The notes under the pieces are model-generated. The model searched no databases and was not told the DNA's origin. It worked only from the letters and a program-made list of their open reading frames with translations. Below are positions 35,952 to 45,613 of a stretch of DNA of 64,000 bases, in pieces. A program made the position numbers and the translations under genes. Within the stretch, counting starts at the first letter, position 1; the number at the start of each line of letters is the position of its first letter. Source of the stretch: Pseudomonadota bacterium (GTDB taxonomy: Bacteria > Pseudomonadota > Gammaproteobacteria > Burkholderiales > Burkholderiaceae_B); assembly GCA_023389155.1 (NCBI GenBank), contig JAEWEV010000008.1:124001-188000 (forward strand). Reading direction: 5' to 3'.

Positions 35952-37412
35952 TTATTCGGCGCGATAGTTCGGTGCTTCCTTCGTAATCTGCACATCGTGG
36001 ACGTGAGATTCACGAACACCGGCAGACGTAATTTCTACAAATTGAGGGATGGTACGCATGTCATCGATAGTGGCGCATCCGCAATACCCCATGGAAGCGC
36101 GAATACCGCCAACCAGTTGGTAAATAATAGCCAGTACGCTACCTTTGTAGGGCACCCGGCCTTCAATTCCCTCGGGTACCAGTTTATCGGCGTTATTTGC
36201 GGGGTCCTGGAAGTAGCGATCAGCAGAACCCTGCTCCATCGCACCCAGACTGCCCATACCGCGATACGATTTATACGAACGCCCCTGGAACAACACTACT
36301 TCGCCGGGGGCTTCCTCAGTACCGGCGAACATGCCACCCATCATGCAGGCAAACGCGCCGGCTACCAAGGCTTTGGATACATCGCCGGAATAACGGATTC
36401 CGCCATCGGCAATCAGCGGCACGCCGGTACCCTCGAGCGCCTTGGCGACGTCGGAAATGGCAGTAATCTGCGGAACGCCCACGCCAGCCACAATACGGGT
36501 GGTGCAGATGGAACCGGGACCAATCCCTACCTTGACGCCGTCGGCACCCGCCTCAACCAGTGCTTTCGCAGCTTCGGCGGTAGCGATGTTGCCACCAATG
36601 ACATCAATGTCGGGGAAATTCTGCTTGACCCAGCGAACCCGATCCAGCACACCCTGAGAGTGACCATGGGCCGTGTCGACAATAATCACATCCACATCGG
36701 CCGCGGCCAGTTTGCGGACACGCTCTTCGGTGCCCTCACCTACGCCAACGGCTGCACCAACGCGCAATTGACCGAATTCGTCTTTGCAGGCGTTAGGGTG
36801 TTCAGTATTCTTAACGATATCCTTGACCGTGGCCAGGCCACGCAGTTCGAAATCGTCGTTGACAATCAGAACCCGCTCCAGGCGATACTTGTGCATCAGG
36901 GCCTGGGCTTCAGTAAGCGTGCTGCCTTCGTGCATGGTAATGAGCCGCTCTTTGGGCGTCATCACAGAGGTCAGCGGAACATCCAGGCGATCTTCAAAGC
37001 GCAAATCGCGATTGGTAACGATACCAACAAGCTTGCCATTATCTACCACCGGCAGGCCGGATATGCCATGCCGTTTCTGCAAAGCAATGGCATCCCGCAC
37101 TTTCATATCGGGAGTGACGGAAACCGGATCAATCACAATGCCGAACTCGTGCCGTTTGACGCGAGCCACTTCTGCGGCCTGCTCGTCGGCAGTCATGTTC
37201 TTGTGAATGATCCCGATGCCACCTTCCTGAGCCATCGCAATCGCTAGGCGTGCCTCGGTAACGGTATCCATAGCCGCTGAGACCAGGGGGATATTCAGCG
37301 TAATATTTCGAGTTAGCTGGGTTTTGAGAGACGTGTCGCGTGGCAACACATTTGAGTACGCGGGTACCAGAAGAACATCGTCAAAGGTAAGCGCTTTTTG
37401 AATGAGACGCAT
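35952..37412 (-). CDS. guaB: Inosine-5'-monophosphate dehydrogenase
   Basis: NAD-dependent oxidation of IMP to XMP, the committed step to guanine nucleotides. 486 residues from ATG 37412, with GGAG 7 nt upstream; longer in-frame starts give a non-family N-terminus. The TIM barrel is split by two CBS domains (about residues 95-205, DPVSVTPDMKVRDAI and LITMHEGSTLTEA). The catalytic Cys is in GIGPGSICTTRIVAG near residue 300 and the flap follows (YRGMGSLGAM). It has its own strong promoter at 37438-37466. Confidence 0.97.
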   Translation of the reverse strand: MRLIQKALTFDDVLLVPAYSNVLPRDTSLKTQLTRNITLNIPLVSAAMDTVTEARLAIAMAQEGGIGIIHKNMTADEQAAEVARVKRHEFGIVIDPVSVTPDMKVRDAIALQKRHGISGLPVVDNGKLVGIVTNRDLRFEDRLDVPLTSVMTPKERLITMHEGSTLTEAQALMHKYRLERVLIVNDDFELRGLATVKDIVKNTEHPNACKDEFGQLRVGAAVGVGEGTEERVRKLAAADVDVIIVDTAHGHSQGVLDRVRWVKQNFPDIDVIGGNIATAEAAKALVEAGADGVKVGIGPGSICTTRIVAGVGVPQITAISDVAKALEGTGVPLIADGGIRYSGDVSKALVAGAFACMMGGMFAGTEEAPGEVVLFQGRSYKSYRGMGSLGAMEQGSADRYFQDPANNADKLVPEGIEGRVPYKGSVLAIIYQLVGGIRASMGYCGCATIDDMRTIPQFVEITSAGVRESHVHDVQITKEAPNYRAE

Positions 37413-37437
37413 GAAATAACTCCGGGCGCAAAGCAAA

Positions 37438-37466
37438 ATTATACGCTTGCGCTCGGAGCGAATCAA
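37438..37466 (-). promoter_or_regulatory. Sigma-70 promoter of guaB
   Basis: On the minus strand TTGATT (37461-37466) and TATAAT (37438-37443) are 17 nt apart, about 25 nt before the guaB start codon. A perfect inverted repeat just upstream (CAGGCGCG at 37478-37485 with CGCGCCTG at 37498-37505) sits after the purL stop. It lacks a T-run, so it is either a weak purL terminator or a regulator site. Confidence 0.75.
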
Positions 37467-37512
37467 CCCGGTTTCAGCAGGCGCGGGAAAATTCCTGCGC
37501 GCCTGTGTCGGA

Positions 37513-40500
37513 CTACCCCAGTGCCACCCGCGCATTCATGAACATGCGCATCCACGGCGTGTAGTCACCGCCACTATCCTGTTCACCCCATTTTTCGGGA
37601 TGCCAGGACATCATGACATTGCGCGTGACCCGTTCGGGATGAGGCATCATGATTGTGAATCGCCCGTCGGCCGTCGTCACCGAAGCAATGCCCTGTGGGC
37701 TGCCGTTAGGATTGGCAGGATAGGCTTCTGTCACGAAACCCTTGCCTGATACATATCTGAGCGCTGTCTGCACCGCGTTGATAACGCCCTGCACACCAAA
37801 ATCCGCATACCCCTCACCGTGAGCTACAGCGATGGGCAAACGGCTGCCCTGCATACCTGTAAAGAACAGAGAAGGAGACTCGCCGATTTCCACCAGGCTT
37901 AGGCGGGCTTCATACTTGGCTGACTGGTTGTAAGTAAAGCGCGGCCATGCCTGAGCACCGGGAATCATGTCAGCCAGGGTAGCAAGCATCTGGCACCCAT
38001 TGCAAACGCCCAGAGCAAGCACATCGGGTCGGGCAAAAAATGCAGCGAACTGTTCCGCCAGGGTTGCGTTGTATCGAATCGTCCTGGCCCACCCTTCCCC
38101 GGCCCCCAGCACATCGCCATAACTGAACCCACCGACCGCAACCATTGCCTGGAAACCTGCAAGATTCGTACGTCCCGAAAGCAGATCGGTCATATGTACA
38201 TCGTACGCGTCAAAGCCGCAGGTATCGAAAGCCCAAGCCATTTCGACATGGCTGTTGCAGCCCTGCTCGCGCAGTATGGCGATCTTCGGACGTATGCCAT
38301 TTGAAATATACGGTGCGGCAATCAGCTCCTGGGGATCGAATCCGATCACGGCATTGAGTCCCGGATCTTCACGATCATCCCAGTGTTCAAATTCGGCAAG
38401 TGCACTGGACGGATTATCACGGCGCTTCATGATTTCGTATGTCACCTGACTCCAGGCTTTACCCAGTTCCACACGATCCAGGCCAAAGATACGACGCCCG
38501 TCACGATAGAATTCGATCTGATCCGATGCATTCGGCGCACCAATCACATTTGAAATTCGAGAAAGGCCGGCTTCACGCAGCGCCTGCAGCACTTCATCGC
38601 GCTGTGCCGCCCGTACCTGAATGACTGCGCCTGCCTCTTCATTGAACAGTGCCTTCACCGTCAATTCATCACGTTGCACAGCGACCTGTTCGGGGCGGAT
38701 TTTATAATCTCCCCAATCAGCAGAGGTTTCGTCAAACGTCAGCATGTCCAGATTGACAGACACCCCTACATGTCCGGCAAAAGCCATTTCAGCCACCGTC
38801 GCCAGCAGACCACCATCAGCACGATCGTGATAGGCGAGAATCAGACCACGGTCAACCAGAGAACGAATAGTAAGAAAAAACGTTCTGAGCAGCACGGGAT
38901 CATCAATATCGGGAACGGCAGAACCATACTGATCAATGACATTGGATAGCACGGAGCCAGCCAGTCGCTGTTTCCCCTGACCCAGATCAAGCAGTATCAG
39001 CGCCGTTTCGCCCTGATCGGCGACCAGCTGTGGCGTCAGCGTTTTACGTACGTCAGTCACTGGCGCAAATGCAGAGACAACGAGCGAGACGGGTGCGACG
39101 ACTTCGCGCGATTCTCCGTCCGCTTCCCAGCGGGTGCGCATGGAGAGTGAATCCTTGCCAACGGGAATGGACAGTCCGATTTCCTGGCATAACTCAGACA
39201 CCGCGCTGACCGTATCAAACAGATCGGCATCCTGCCCCTCAAAACCGCAGGCAGCCATCCAGTTTGCTGACAGTTTAATATCCTCCAGCGCTGCCACGTC
39301 CGCGGCAACCAGGTTGGTCAGCGCCTCGGCAACGGCCATGCGCCCCGAAGCCGGCGCATTACCAATAGCCAACGGCGTACGCTCGCCCATCGCCATGGCT
39401 TCGCCGCGAATCGATTCATAATCGGCAAGGGTAACTGCGCAGTCGGCCACTGGAATCTGCCATGGTCCTACCATCTGATCCCGTGAGCACAGGCCGCCGA
39501 CTGTACGATCGCCGATGGTAATCAGAAACGATTTATTGGCAACGGTTGGGTGTCGCATGACCTGCAGAGATAAATCAGCCAGGTCCAGCCCTGTGACATC
39601 CATCTCTGTCAGCTTACGCGACTGATGACTTGCCTGACGATGCATCCTGGGCAATTTACCCAGGATCACATCCATCGGCACGTCAACCGGAGCGGGCGCC
39701 TCGCTATTGTGAATTGTTGAGGTTTCTGTCAGGCCTGGCAGACCCTCGCCATCGGAAACTTTCAAATGCCGATCCGTTGTTGTCACGCCAACCACGGCGA
39801 ACGGACAACGTTCCCGGGCAGCAATCACTTCAAAACGAGGCAGATCCTCCGGCAGGATCGCCAACACATAGCGCTCCTGCGCTTCGTTGCTCCAGATTTC
39901 TGCTGCAGACATACCCGATTCTTCAAGATGGACCTGCCGCAAATCAAAAATGGCTCCCCTTCCTGCGTCGTTCACCAGTTCCGGAAAGGCATTGGACAGC
40001 CCACCGGCTCCGACATCATGAATCGCGATAATGGGATTGTCTTCCTTGAGCTGCCAGCAACGGTCAATGACTTCCTGTGCACGGCGTTCAAGCTCCGGAT
40101 TGCCGCGCTGCACGGAGTCGAAATCCAGCTGTGCGCTATTGGCTCCGGCGCTCATGGAAGAGGCAGCGCCACCCCCCATCCCGATGCGCATTCCGGGACC
40201 ACCCAGTTGAATCAATAGCGCTTCGCCGGGAATCACATTCTTGTGGGTCAGGGCGGCGTCTATGCTACCTAGGCCGCCGGCGATCATGATCGGCTTGTGA
40301 TAACCCCAGCGCACGCCGTCGACAGTCTGCTCAAAAGTACGGAAGTAGCCCAGCAGATTCGGGCGTCCAAATTCATTATTGAACGCCGCACCGCCGATAG
40401 GGCCTTCGATCATGATATCCAGCGGGCTGGCAATGCGTTCCGGCAGACCATAAGGCACAGCCTCTCGTGCTTCGCGGATGCCGGGCAGATTCAGATTGGA

Positions 40501-41574
40501 GACCGTAAAACCGGTAAGTCCCGCCTTAGGCTTGGAACCTCGACCCGTTGCACCTTCATCCCGAATTTCGCCGCCGGCACCGGTAGCCGCTCCAGGGAAC
40601 GGCGCAATCGCCGTCGGATGGTTATGCGTTTCAACCTTCATTAGCGTGTGAGTCAAACGGGTCTGACTGCCATATTTTGGCGCTTCCGTGGTCTGGGTAT
40701 TGCCATCAAAACCCGCGAAAAACCGGCTGGCATCCCCGCCTTCCATGACTGCCGCGTTATCGGAATAGGCAACGACAGTGCCTTTCGGTTGACTTGCATG
40801 TGTTTTGCGAATCATGCCAAAAAGGGTGTCTTCACGCTTCTCGCCGTCTATTTCCCAGCTTGCGTTGAAAATCTTATGACGACAATGCTCACTATTGGCC
40901 TGGGCGAACATCATCAGTTCTACATCGGTGGGATCTCTGCCCAGGTCCGTAAACGATTTAAGCAAATAGTCGATCTCTACAGGAGAAAGCGCCAGCCCCA
41001 GCTTCTGATTGGCCTGATCAAGCGCTGCTTTGCCCTGCGCCAGTACCGGGATCTGGGTTTGGGGTTTGCCTGGCAGGGTTTTCATCAACACAGAGGCATC
41101 AAACGCCGAATCGACAACCTGCTCTGTCATGCGATCATGAACAAACGATGCTATCTGTTCGACCTGTTCTGGTGTAATCTTTTTTGCACCCAATAGCCCC
41201 TTCTTTGTCACGAATCGGTATTCAATGCCACGTTCAATACGTCTTACCGCAGACAGGCCGCAATTGTGTGCAATATCTGTTGCCTTGCTTGCCCATGGAG
41301 AAATGGTTCCCAGGCGTGGCAGAACACGCAGCACGATCTGATCGCCATCCGGCAGATCCCGTATGGCTGTACCATAGGTCAGGAGCTGCTCCAGACGCGT
41401 TTGATCCTGTGGCACCATTTGCCCCTGAGTGAAAATATGATGCTCATAACGTGCAATGACATCCTGGACTGGTATACCGGCCTCGGCCAGCGACGCGAGC
41501 AGGCGTTCCTTCCTGAAGGGGGTCAAGGCAGCGCTGCCGTATGCAATCTGATGTAGGTGTTGAGTATCTGACAC
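37513..41574 (-). CDS. purL: Phosphoribosylformylglycinamidine synthase (large, single-chain PurL)
   Basis: Fourth step of purine synthesis: FGAR to FGAM using glutamine and ATP. 1353 residues, the long form typical of Gram-negative bacteria with PurS, PurL and PurQ parts fused. The N-terminal PurS-like part is followed by two AIRS-type ATP domains (KVETHNHPTAIAPFPGAATG is the FGAR-AT signature) and a C-terminal glutamine amidotransferase with the Cys in GVCNGCQMLA and PHPERV near the end. It lies upstream of guaB in the same direction, with a hairpin and a separate promoter between. Confidence 0.97.
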   Translation of the reverse strand: MSDTQHLHQIAYGSAALTPFRKERLLASLAEAGIPVQDVIARYEHHIFTQGQMVPQDQTRLEQLLTYGTAIRDLPDGDQIVLRVLPRLGTISPWASKATDIAHNCGLSAVRRIERGIEYRFVTKKGLLGAKKITPEQVEQIASFVHDRMTEQVVDSAFDASVLMKTLPGKPQTQIPVLAQGKAALDQANQKLGLALSPVEIDYLLKSFTDLGRDPTDVELMMFAQANSEHCRHKIFNASWEIDGEKREDTLFGMIRKTHASQPKGTVVAYSDNAAVMEGGDASRFFAGFDGNTQTTEAPKYGSQTRLTHTLMKVETHNHPTAIAPFPGAATGAGGEIRDEGATGRGSKPKAGLTGFTVSNLNLPGIREAREAVPYGLPERIASPLDIMIEGPIGGAAFNNEFGRPNLLGYFRTFEQTVDGVRWGYHKPIMIAGGLGSIDAALTHKNVIPGEALLIQLGGPGMRIGMGGGAASSMSAGANSAQLDFDSVQRGNPELERRAQEVIDRCWQLKEDNPIIAIHDVGAGGLSNAFPELVNDAGRGAIFDLRQVHLEESGMSAAEIWSNEAQERYVLAILPEDLPRFEVIAARERCPFAVVGVTTTDRHLKVSDGEGLPGLTETSTIHNSEAPAPVDVPMDVILGKLPRMHRQASHQSRKLTEMDVTGLDLADLSLQVMRHPTVANKSFLITIGDRTVGGLCSRDQMVGPWQIPVADCAVTLADYESIRGEAMAMGERTPLAIGNAPASGRMAVAEALTNLVAADVAALEDIKLSANWMAACGFEGQDADLFDTVSAVSELCQEIGLSIPVGKDSLSMRTRWEADGESREVVAPVSLVVSAFAPVTDVRKTLTPQLVADQGETALILLDLGQGKQRLAGSVLSNVIDQYGSAVPDIDDPVLLRTFFLTIRSLVDRGLILAYHDRADGGLLATVAEMAFAGHVGVSVNLDMLTFDETSADWGDYKIRPEQVAVQRDELTVKALFNEEAGAVIQVRAAQRDEVLQALREAGLSRISNVIGAPNASDQIEFYRDGRRIFGLDRVELGKAWSQVTYEIMKRRDNPSSALAEFEHWDDREDPGLNAVIGFDPQELIAAPYISNGIRPKIAILREQGCNSHVEMAWAFDTCGFDAYDVHMTDLLSGRTNLAGFQAMVAVGGFSYGDVLGAGEGWARTIRYNATLAEQFAAFFARPDVLALGVCNGCQMLATLADMIPGAQAWPRFTYNQSAKYEARLSLVEIGESPSLFFTGMQGSRLPIAVAHGEGYADFGVQGVINAVQTALRYVSGKGFVTEAYPANPNGSPQGIASVTTADGRFTIMMPHPERVTRNVMMSWHPEKWGEQDSGGDYTPWMRMFMNARVALG

Positions 41575-41926
41575 AATAAATACCGGAATAATGAGAAATA
41601 ACCTGAACAGGAAAGCGATATTTTATCGCCCTCGCCCGTCCTCATGCGCAATAACCACGCAATCCGCTTATTTACCCGCTACGGAGGGGTCGCAAAGGTG
41701 TTGAAAAGTTTTGATACAACTTCGTGTGAATTAGGGTAATTTGCACGACATTGTTGATAACATCGTGCATTTTCTGTCAATACGCTCTCATCTTGATTGT
41801 CTTTGGTGCTAGCAGAGACTTAACATCGAATTTAGATATCGTCCCTAACCCATTAATAAATATATTTTTTTTGAATTTTTATTTATAATTGCGCTGACCC
41901 TGATCCAATTTGTTCGTGACGATCCT
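41575..41926. other. A+T-rich divergent promoter region with an inverted repeat
   Basis: 352 nt separate the purL and pbpG starts. It is A+T-rich next to pbpG. An inverted repeat TGCACGA (41742-41748) / TCGTGCA (41763-41769) with a 14-nt spacer could bind a dimeric regulator of either gene. I did not find a clear -35/-10 pair or a PurR-like box. Confidence 0.45.
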
Positions 41927-42838
41927 ATGCAAAAACTTTTCAGAAAAACGCTGACAGCGTGTCTGGCCGTCGTGCTATCTGCCGGTTCTATTGTACCTGT
42001 TTCCGGCTTCGCGCAGGAAGACGACAGCGGCCGCACCTATGATGCCCTGCCGCTTGCCAGTACTGTTGTTGGCCAGGCTGACAATGGTGGTATCGTGCGC
42101 TCCCAGGTCGCCTTTGTGGTTGATCTGACCGATAACCGTGTTCTCTATTCCAAAAACGCCGACGTCATCCGGCCCATCGCCTCTATCAGCAAGCTGATGA
42201 CAGCGCTAATTATTACCACAGCAAACCTGAACATGAACGAACAGATCATGATCACGGCTGATGATATAGACCGCGTAAAAAAATCTGCTTCCCGCCTGTC
42301 GGTAGGAACCGTGCTGACACGCAAGGAGTTGCTGCACCTTGCATTAATGTCTTCTGAAAACCGTGCTGCGCATGCGCTGGGACGCACTTATCCAGGCGGC
42401 ATGAATGCCTTCGTCCGTGAAATGAATGCCAAGGCGCGCCAGCTGGGCATGACCCGCACCCGCTTTGTTGAACCCACTGGTCTGTCTCCCCAGAATGTGT
42501 CATCGCCTCGCGATCTGGTGCGTCTGATGCAGTCGGTCCATCAGCAACCTCTGATTCGAGAATTCACGACTAGTGATAAATACGAAATCGTGACCAGCAA
42601 TGGCCGTGAGCAACGTTACCGGAATACGAACCGCCTGATTCGCAATAGCAACTGGAATATCCTGATATCCAAAACGGGTTATATCCGCGAGGCCGGAGAC
42701 TGCCTCGTAATGATGACTGAAATGGATCATCGCCCTGTTGCCGTTGTACTGTTGAATGCTGACGGTGGTTTGACGCGTTTTGCCGATGCTGTACGTGTCA
42801 GACACATGGTGCAGCAGGATTACCCAACGCTGCTTTAA
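41927..42838 (+). CDS. pbpG: D-alanyl-D-alanine endopeptidase (PBP7 type)
   Basis: Periplasmic low-molecular-weight penicillin-binding protein that cuts DD cross-links in murein. 303 residues with a Sec signal peptide (cleavage near GFAQE, residue 30). The three active-site motifs are intact: SISK at 86-89, SEN at 143-145 and KTG at 249-251. Length and the lack of a C-terminal membrane helix fit PbpG rather than DacA-type carboxypeptidases. Single gene. Confidence 0.92.
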   Translation: MQKLFRKTLTACLAVVLSAGSIVPVSGFAQEDDSGRTYDALPLASTVVGQADNGGIVRSQVAFVVDLTDNRVLYSKNADVIRPIASISKLMTALIITTANLNMNEQIMITADDIDRVKKSASRLSVGTVLTRKELLHLALMSSENRAAHALGRTYPGGMNAFVREMNAKARQLGMTRTRFVEPTGLSPQNVSSPRDLVRLMQSVHQQPLIREFTTSDKYEIVTSNGREQRYRNTNRLIRNSNWNILISKTGYIREAGDCLVMMTEMDHRPVAVVLLNADGGLTRFADAVRVRHMVQQDYPTLL

Positions 42839-42888
42839 TTTTTCTGAGCCGGTGGGTGGCCAGTGTCACCTGCCAGCGTGCTGGCGTC

Positions 42889-43611
42889 TCAATGAAGCGT
42901 CGCGTCAGAATCCCGTTTTCTCCCCTCGCCTTCTTCCCTTTCCTGCTCACCAGCATAGCGCCAGTAGCGCAAAGGGACGCATGTTTTCAATCGCTCAAAC
43001 ATCTTCCCGATCAGGATTTCACTGAATGAATCGCCGGAATTCATGGCGATATCAATCGTGGCATCAGCCTGCAGTTGGGCCATGCGGTCATGCGCCTCAC
43101 GTGCCTGGCTCGATGGCACCGTCATATCACGGTCAGCATGCAGTAAATGGATGGTGGTATCCAGAGAGAGTTCCAGCGGATAAGCCGGAAATTTTGCCCC
43201 GAATGTAATCAGCCTGCCGGCCACAGGCTCTTCCAGCAGCGTCAGTCCAAGCACCAGATTACCTGCCAGTCCGACTCCGACCACTGCGGTTGCCTCACTC
43301 AGCACGCCGTGGGTGTGCTGGCTGTTTCGAATAGCCCGCTCAAGAGCCTGTATCCCGGCACCCAGCTGCGGGGCTAGCTGCGCCGCAGTCTGTGCATCCG
43401 GGTCGCTTTCCTGGGCGGTCAGCCAGGCCATATCTTCGCCTGGATCTATTGTTGCCATCTGGATCACCGCATCAGGAAATTCGGTTCGAATGGCCCCCAG
43501 CAAAAACGGCATATTGGTAGCCTGTCCGCTCTCATCATGCAGTATATAGAAGAGCTGACCATGCGCTTCACCTTCCGGGAGAAGAATCTGGGAACTGTTT
43601 ATTTCCGTCAT
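42889..43611 (-). CDS. YpfH-family alpha/beta hydrolase homologue lacking catalytic residues
   Basis: 240 residues from ATG 43611 (an in-frame upstream start would run into yqeY). It aligns by eye with E. coli YpfH along its whole length: TTIHLLHADRDMTVP matches the strand carrying the acid residue, and TCVPLRYW matches its C-terminal part. But the nucleophile elbow GFSQG reads GVGLA (112-116, Gly114 in place of Ser), the catalytic His in LGHAID reads SGDSFS (Asp194), and the oxyanion HGVGDNP reads HDESGQA. Only Asp162 remains. The frame is open and the fold looks conserved, so I infer a non-catalytic binding or scaffold protein rather than a decayed gene. The tail is Glu/Arg-rich. Confidence 0.75.
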   Translation of the reverse strand: MTEINSSQILLPEGEAHGQLFYILHDESGQATNMPFLLGAIRTEFPDAVIQMATIDPGEDMAWLTAQESDPDAQTAAQLAPQLGAGIQALERAIRNSQHTHGVLSEATAVVGVGLAGNLVLGLTLLEEPVAGRLITFGAKFPAYPLELSLDTTIHLLHADRDMTVPSSQAREAHDRMAQLQADATIDIAMNSGDSFSEILIGKMFERLKTCVPLRYWRYAGEQEREEGEGRKRDSDATLH

Positions 43612-43675
43612 ATATGTCTCCGAAAAAGTTATGCCATAATATATGACTCTAATCTTACCATTCCGGAAACCATCC

Positions 43676-44137
43676 ATGTCGTCTTCCCTTAAAGTCGCAA
43701 TATCTGACGCAGTTAAAGAGGCCATGCGCGCCAAACAGACTGCCAGACTGGGTACCCTGCGCTTTCTGCAGGCTGCCATCAAACAGAAAGAAATCGATGA
43801 CCGCATCGAATTGACTAATGATCAGGTACTTGCCATCATCGAAAAGCAGGTCAAGCAGCGCAAGGAATCCATTGCTGCGTTTGAAAATGCTGGCCGTACG
43901 GAAACAGCCGAAGCCGAAAAAGCCGAGCTCGACGTACTGAAAGAATTTTTGCCTGAAGAAGCGTCAGAACAGGAAGTCCAGGAGGCGGTTGATGCCGCTC
44001 TTACGCAGGTCACTGCTGACGGAGTCACTGGCCCCGCAGTCATGGGTAAGGCAATGGCGATTCTCAAACATAAGCTTGCCGGCCGTGCCGATATGTCCGA
44101 GTTGTCCAAACGGTTGAAAGACAGACTCAAGCCGTAA
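43676..44137 (+). CDS. yqeY: GatB/YqeY domain-containing protein
   Basis: 153 residues from ATG 43676; the upstream in-frame ATG adds 11 residues with no site. The whole protein is a YqeY domain, related to the tRNA-binding tail of GatB: KEAMRAKQTARLGTLRFLQAAIKQKEID, then LKEFLPEEASEQEVQEAV and VTGPAVMGKAMAIL (shown here in parts). Function is unproven; a role in tRNA amidation is inferred from homology. It is often near rpsU/dnaG in relatives, but here it stands alone, divergent from the YpfH-like gene and ending in a hairpin. Confidence 0.88.
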   Translation: MSSSLKVAISDAVKEAMRAKQTARLGTLRFLQAAIKQKEIDDRIELTNDQVLAIIEKQVKQRKESIAAFENAGRTETAEAEKAELDVLKEFLPEEASEQEVQEAVDAALTQVTADGVTGPAVMGKAMAILKHKLAGRADMSELSKRLKDRLKP

Positions 44138-44228
44138 TATCCTGGCGATCTGAACAATATCCGTCACTGGGGAGCCGGCAAGAAACCACTGCTTTGGCCA
44201 ATTCCTCCACAGCGGTTACGCTTGTTAG

Positions 44229-44272
44229 TGCCATTTCCTGCCTTGATTCAGAGCTGGCGGAAATGGCATTTG
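44229..44272 (+). terminator. Inverted repeat / terminator after yqeY
   Basis: Perfect 10-bp arms TGCCATTTCC (44229-44238) and GGAAATGGCA (44259-44268). A further GCC/GGC pairing after a one-base bulge extends the stem, and TTTGT follows. It lies about 90 nt after yqeY. Confidence 0.5.
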
Positions 44273-44334
44273 TATATTCGCTGTAACCACTGGCGCATTA
44301 TGCAATATGCATCTGCGGCAGCAAACCCTGCTAT

Positions 44335-45399
44335 CTAAATTAACGACATCTGCGTATCTTCTTCCTGAATCTCGGCAAACGTACTGATGCCCAGACCAAT
44401 AAGACGATATTGCATCCGGCGTTTTTCACTCTCCACACGCTCCAGGAGTACCGCAGCCGCCTGCCGAAGATCATCCAGCGAATAAAGCGGACTTGAATAC
44501 GTTTGTGATCTGGTCACGATGCGAAACGATGCTGTTTTCAATTTGAGCGTTACGGTACGGCCAAACTTGCGCTTGCGCAAAATCTGATCCCACAATTTTT
44601 TTGCAATCGCATCCAGTGGCGGCATCAACTGGTCATAAGGCAAATCTCGATCAAAGGTTGTTTCGGTAGAGATCTGTTGCGACTCCTGGTTTCCATCGAC
44701 TTCACGCAAATCGATCCCACGAGCCAGTTCATACAGTCGCTTGCCATGTTTGCCGAAATGATGGGACAGCTCCCATTCGCTGCGCAAGCGCAGATCGCCG
44801 ACAGTCTTCATTTGCAGGCGATGAAATTTCCCGAGCGTTACACGTCCAACGCCGGGTATTTTCTCTAGTGGAAGATCCTGCAAGAACTGCTCAACACGGG
44901 ATGGAGGAATAACACACATGCCATTTGGCTTATTCCAGTCGGATGCAATTTTGGCAAGAAACTTATTGGGGGCAATGCCCGCAGACGCCGTCAGCGATGT
45001 CTGAAGAAAAATATCCTGTCGAATCCGACGAGCCACTTCAGTCGCAGAGGCAATGTTTTGATGATTGACGGTAACATCAAGATAAGCCTCGTCAAGTGAC
45101 AAGGGCTCGATCTTGTCCGTGTATTGCATAAAAATCGCGCGTATCTGCCGGGACACTTCGCGATACACGGTAAAGTTTGGTGAGATATAAATAGCATGTG
45201 GGCACAGTTCGCGGGCTCGTCTGACAGACATGGCCGAACGCAGGCCATATTTGCGTGCTTCATAAGAGGCCGCCACAATCACAGAACGAATACTGTCCCA
45301 GGCGACCACCACCGGCAGGCCCTTTAGTTGCGGATTCTCGCGCAGTTCAACAGAAGCATAGAATGCGTCCATATCAATATGGACAATCTTTCTTGTCAT
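44335..45399 (-). CDS. dinB: DNA polymerase IV
   Basis: Y-family translesion polymerase. 354 residues. Metal ligands are Asp9 (HIDMDAFYASVE) and Asp103/Glu104 (SLDEAYLD). The helix-hairpin-helix IPGVGRVTLGKF and the little-finger domain (RTVTLKLKTASFRIVTRS) follow. The last residues, QMSLI, match the beta-clamp binding motif (QxxL-hydrophobic), supporting a complete C-terminus. I did not identify a LexA box upstream, though the start region overlaps poorly with any promoter consensus. Confidence 0.95.
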   Translation of the reverse strand: MTRKIVHIDMDAFYASVELRENPQLKGLPVVVAWDSIRSVIVAASYEARKYGLRSAMSVRRARELCPHAIYISPNFTVYREVSRQIRAIFMQYTDKIEPLSLDEAYLDVTVNHQNIASATEVARRIRQDIFLQTSLTASAGIAPNKFLAKIASDWNKPNGMCVIPPSRVEQFLQDLPLEKIPGVGRVTLGKFHRLQMKTVGDLRLRSEWELSHHFGKHGKRLYELARGIDLREVDGNQESQQISTETTFDRDLPYDQLMPPLDAIAKKLWDQILRKRKFGRTVTLKLKTASFRIVTRSQTYSSPLYSLDDLRQAAAVLLERVESEKRRMQYRLIGLGISTFAEIQEEDTQMSLI

Positions 45400-45476
45400 G
45401 GATCGGAACGTCCAGTTCGTATTACAATGATATTGTAGCGATTCCCGTCACATCCCAATCCAGGTATTCTCCTATC

Positions 45477-45608
45477 ATGCAAAAATTCGTAGCACTGTCT
45501 GCTATTCTTATCGCCCTCGCCGGCTGTGGCGTACATCAGGGCCACTACCAAGGTGCGCCCGCCCTCCCGGACGATGCTCCACCTCCTACGTCTTTGCTAT
45601 CACAGTAA
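45477..45608 (+). CDS. Small lipoprotein (43 residues)
   Basis: MQKFVALSAILIALAGCG is a complete lipoprotein signal with lipobox LAGC, followed by a 26-residue mature tail rich in Gly, Gln and Pro (DDAPPPTSLLSQ). It lies between dinB (divergent) and the hypothetical gene at 45614, 5 nt away, so the two may be co-transcribed. The GCG-then-Pro-rich layout is reminiscent of the LptM/YifL group, but the conserved KGPLY is absent, so no family is assigned. Confidence 0.6.
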   Translation: MQKFVALSAILIALAGCGVHQGHYQGAPALPDDAPPPTSLLSQ

Positions 45609-45613
45609 ATCAT

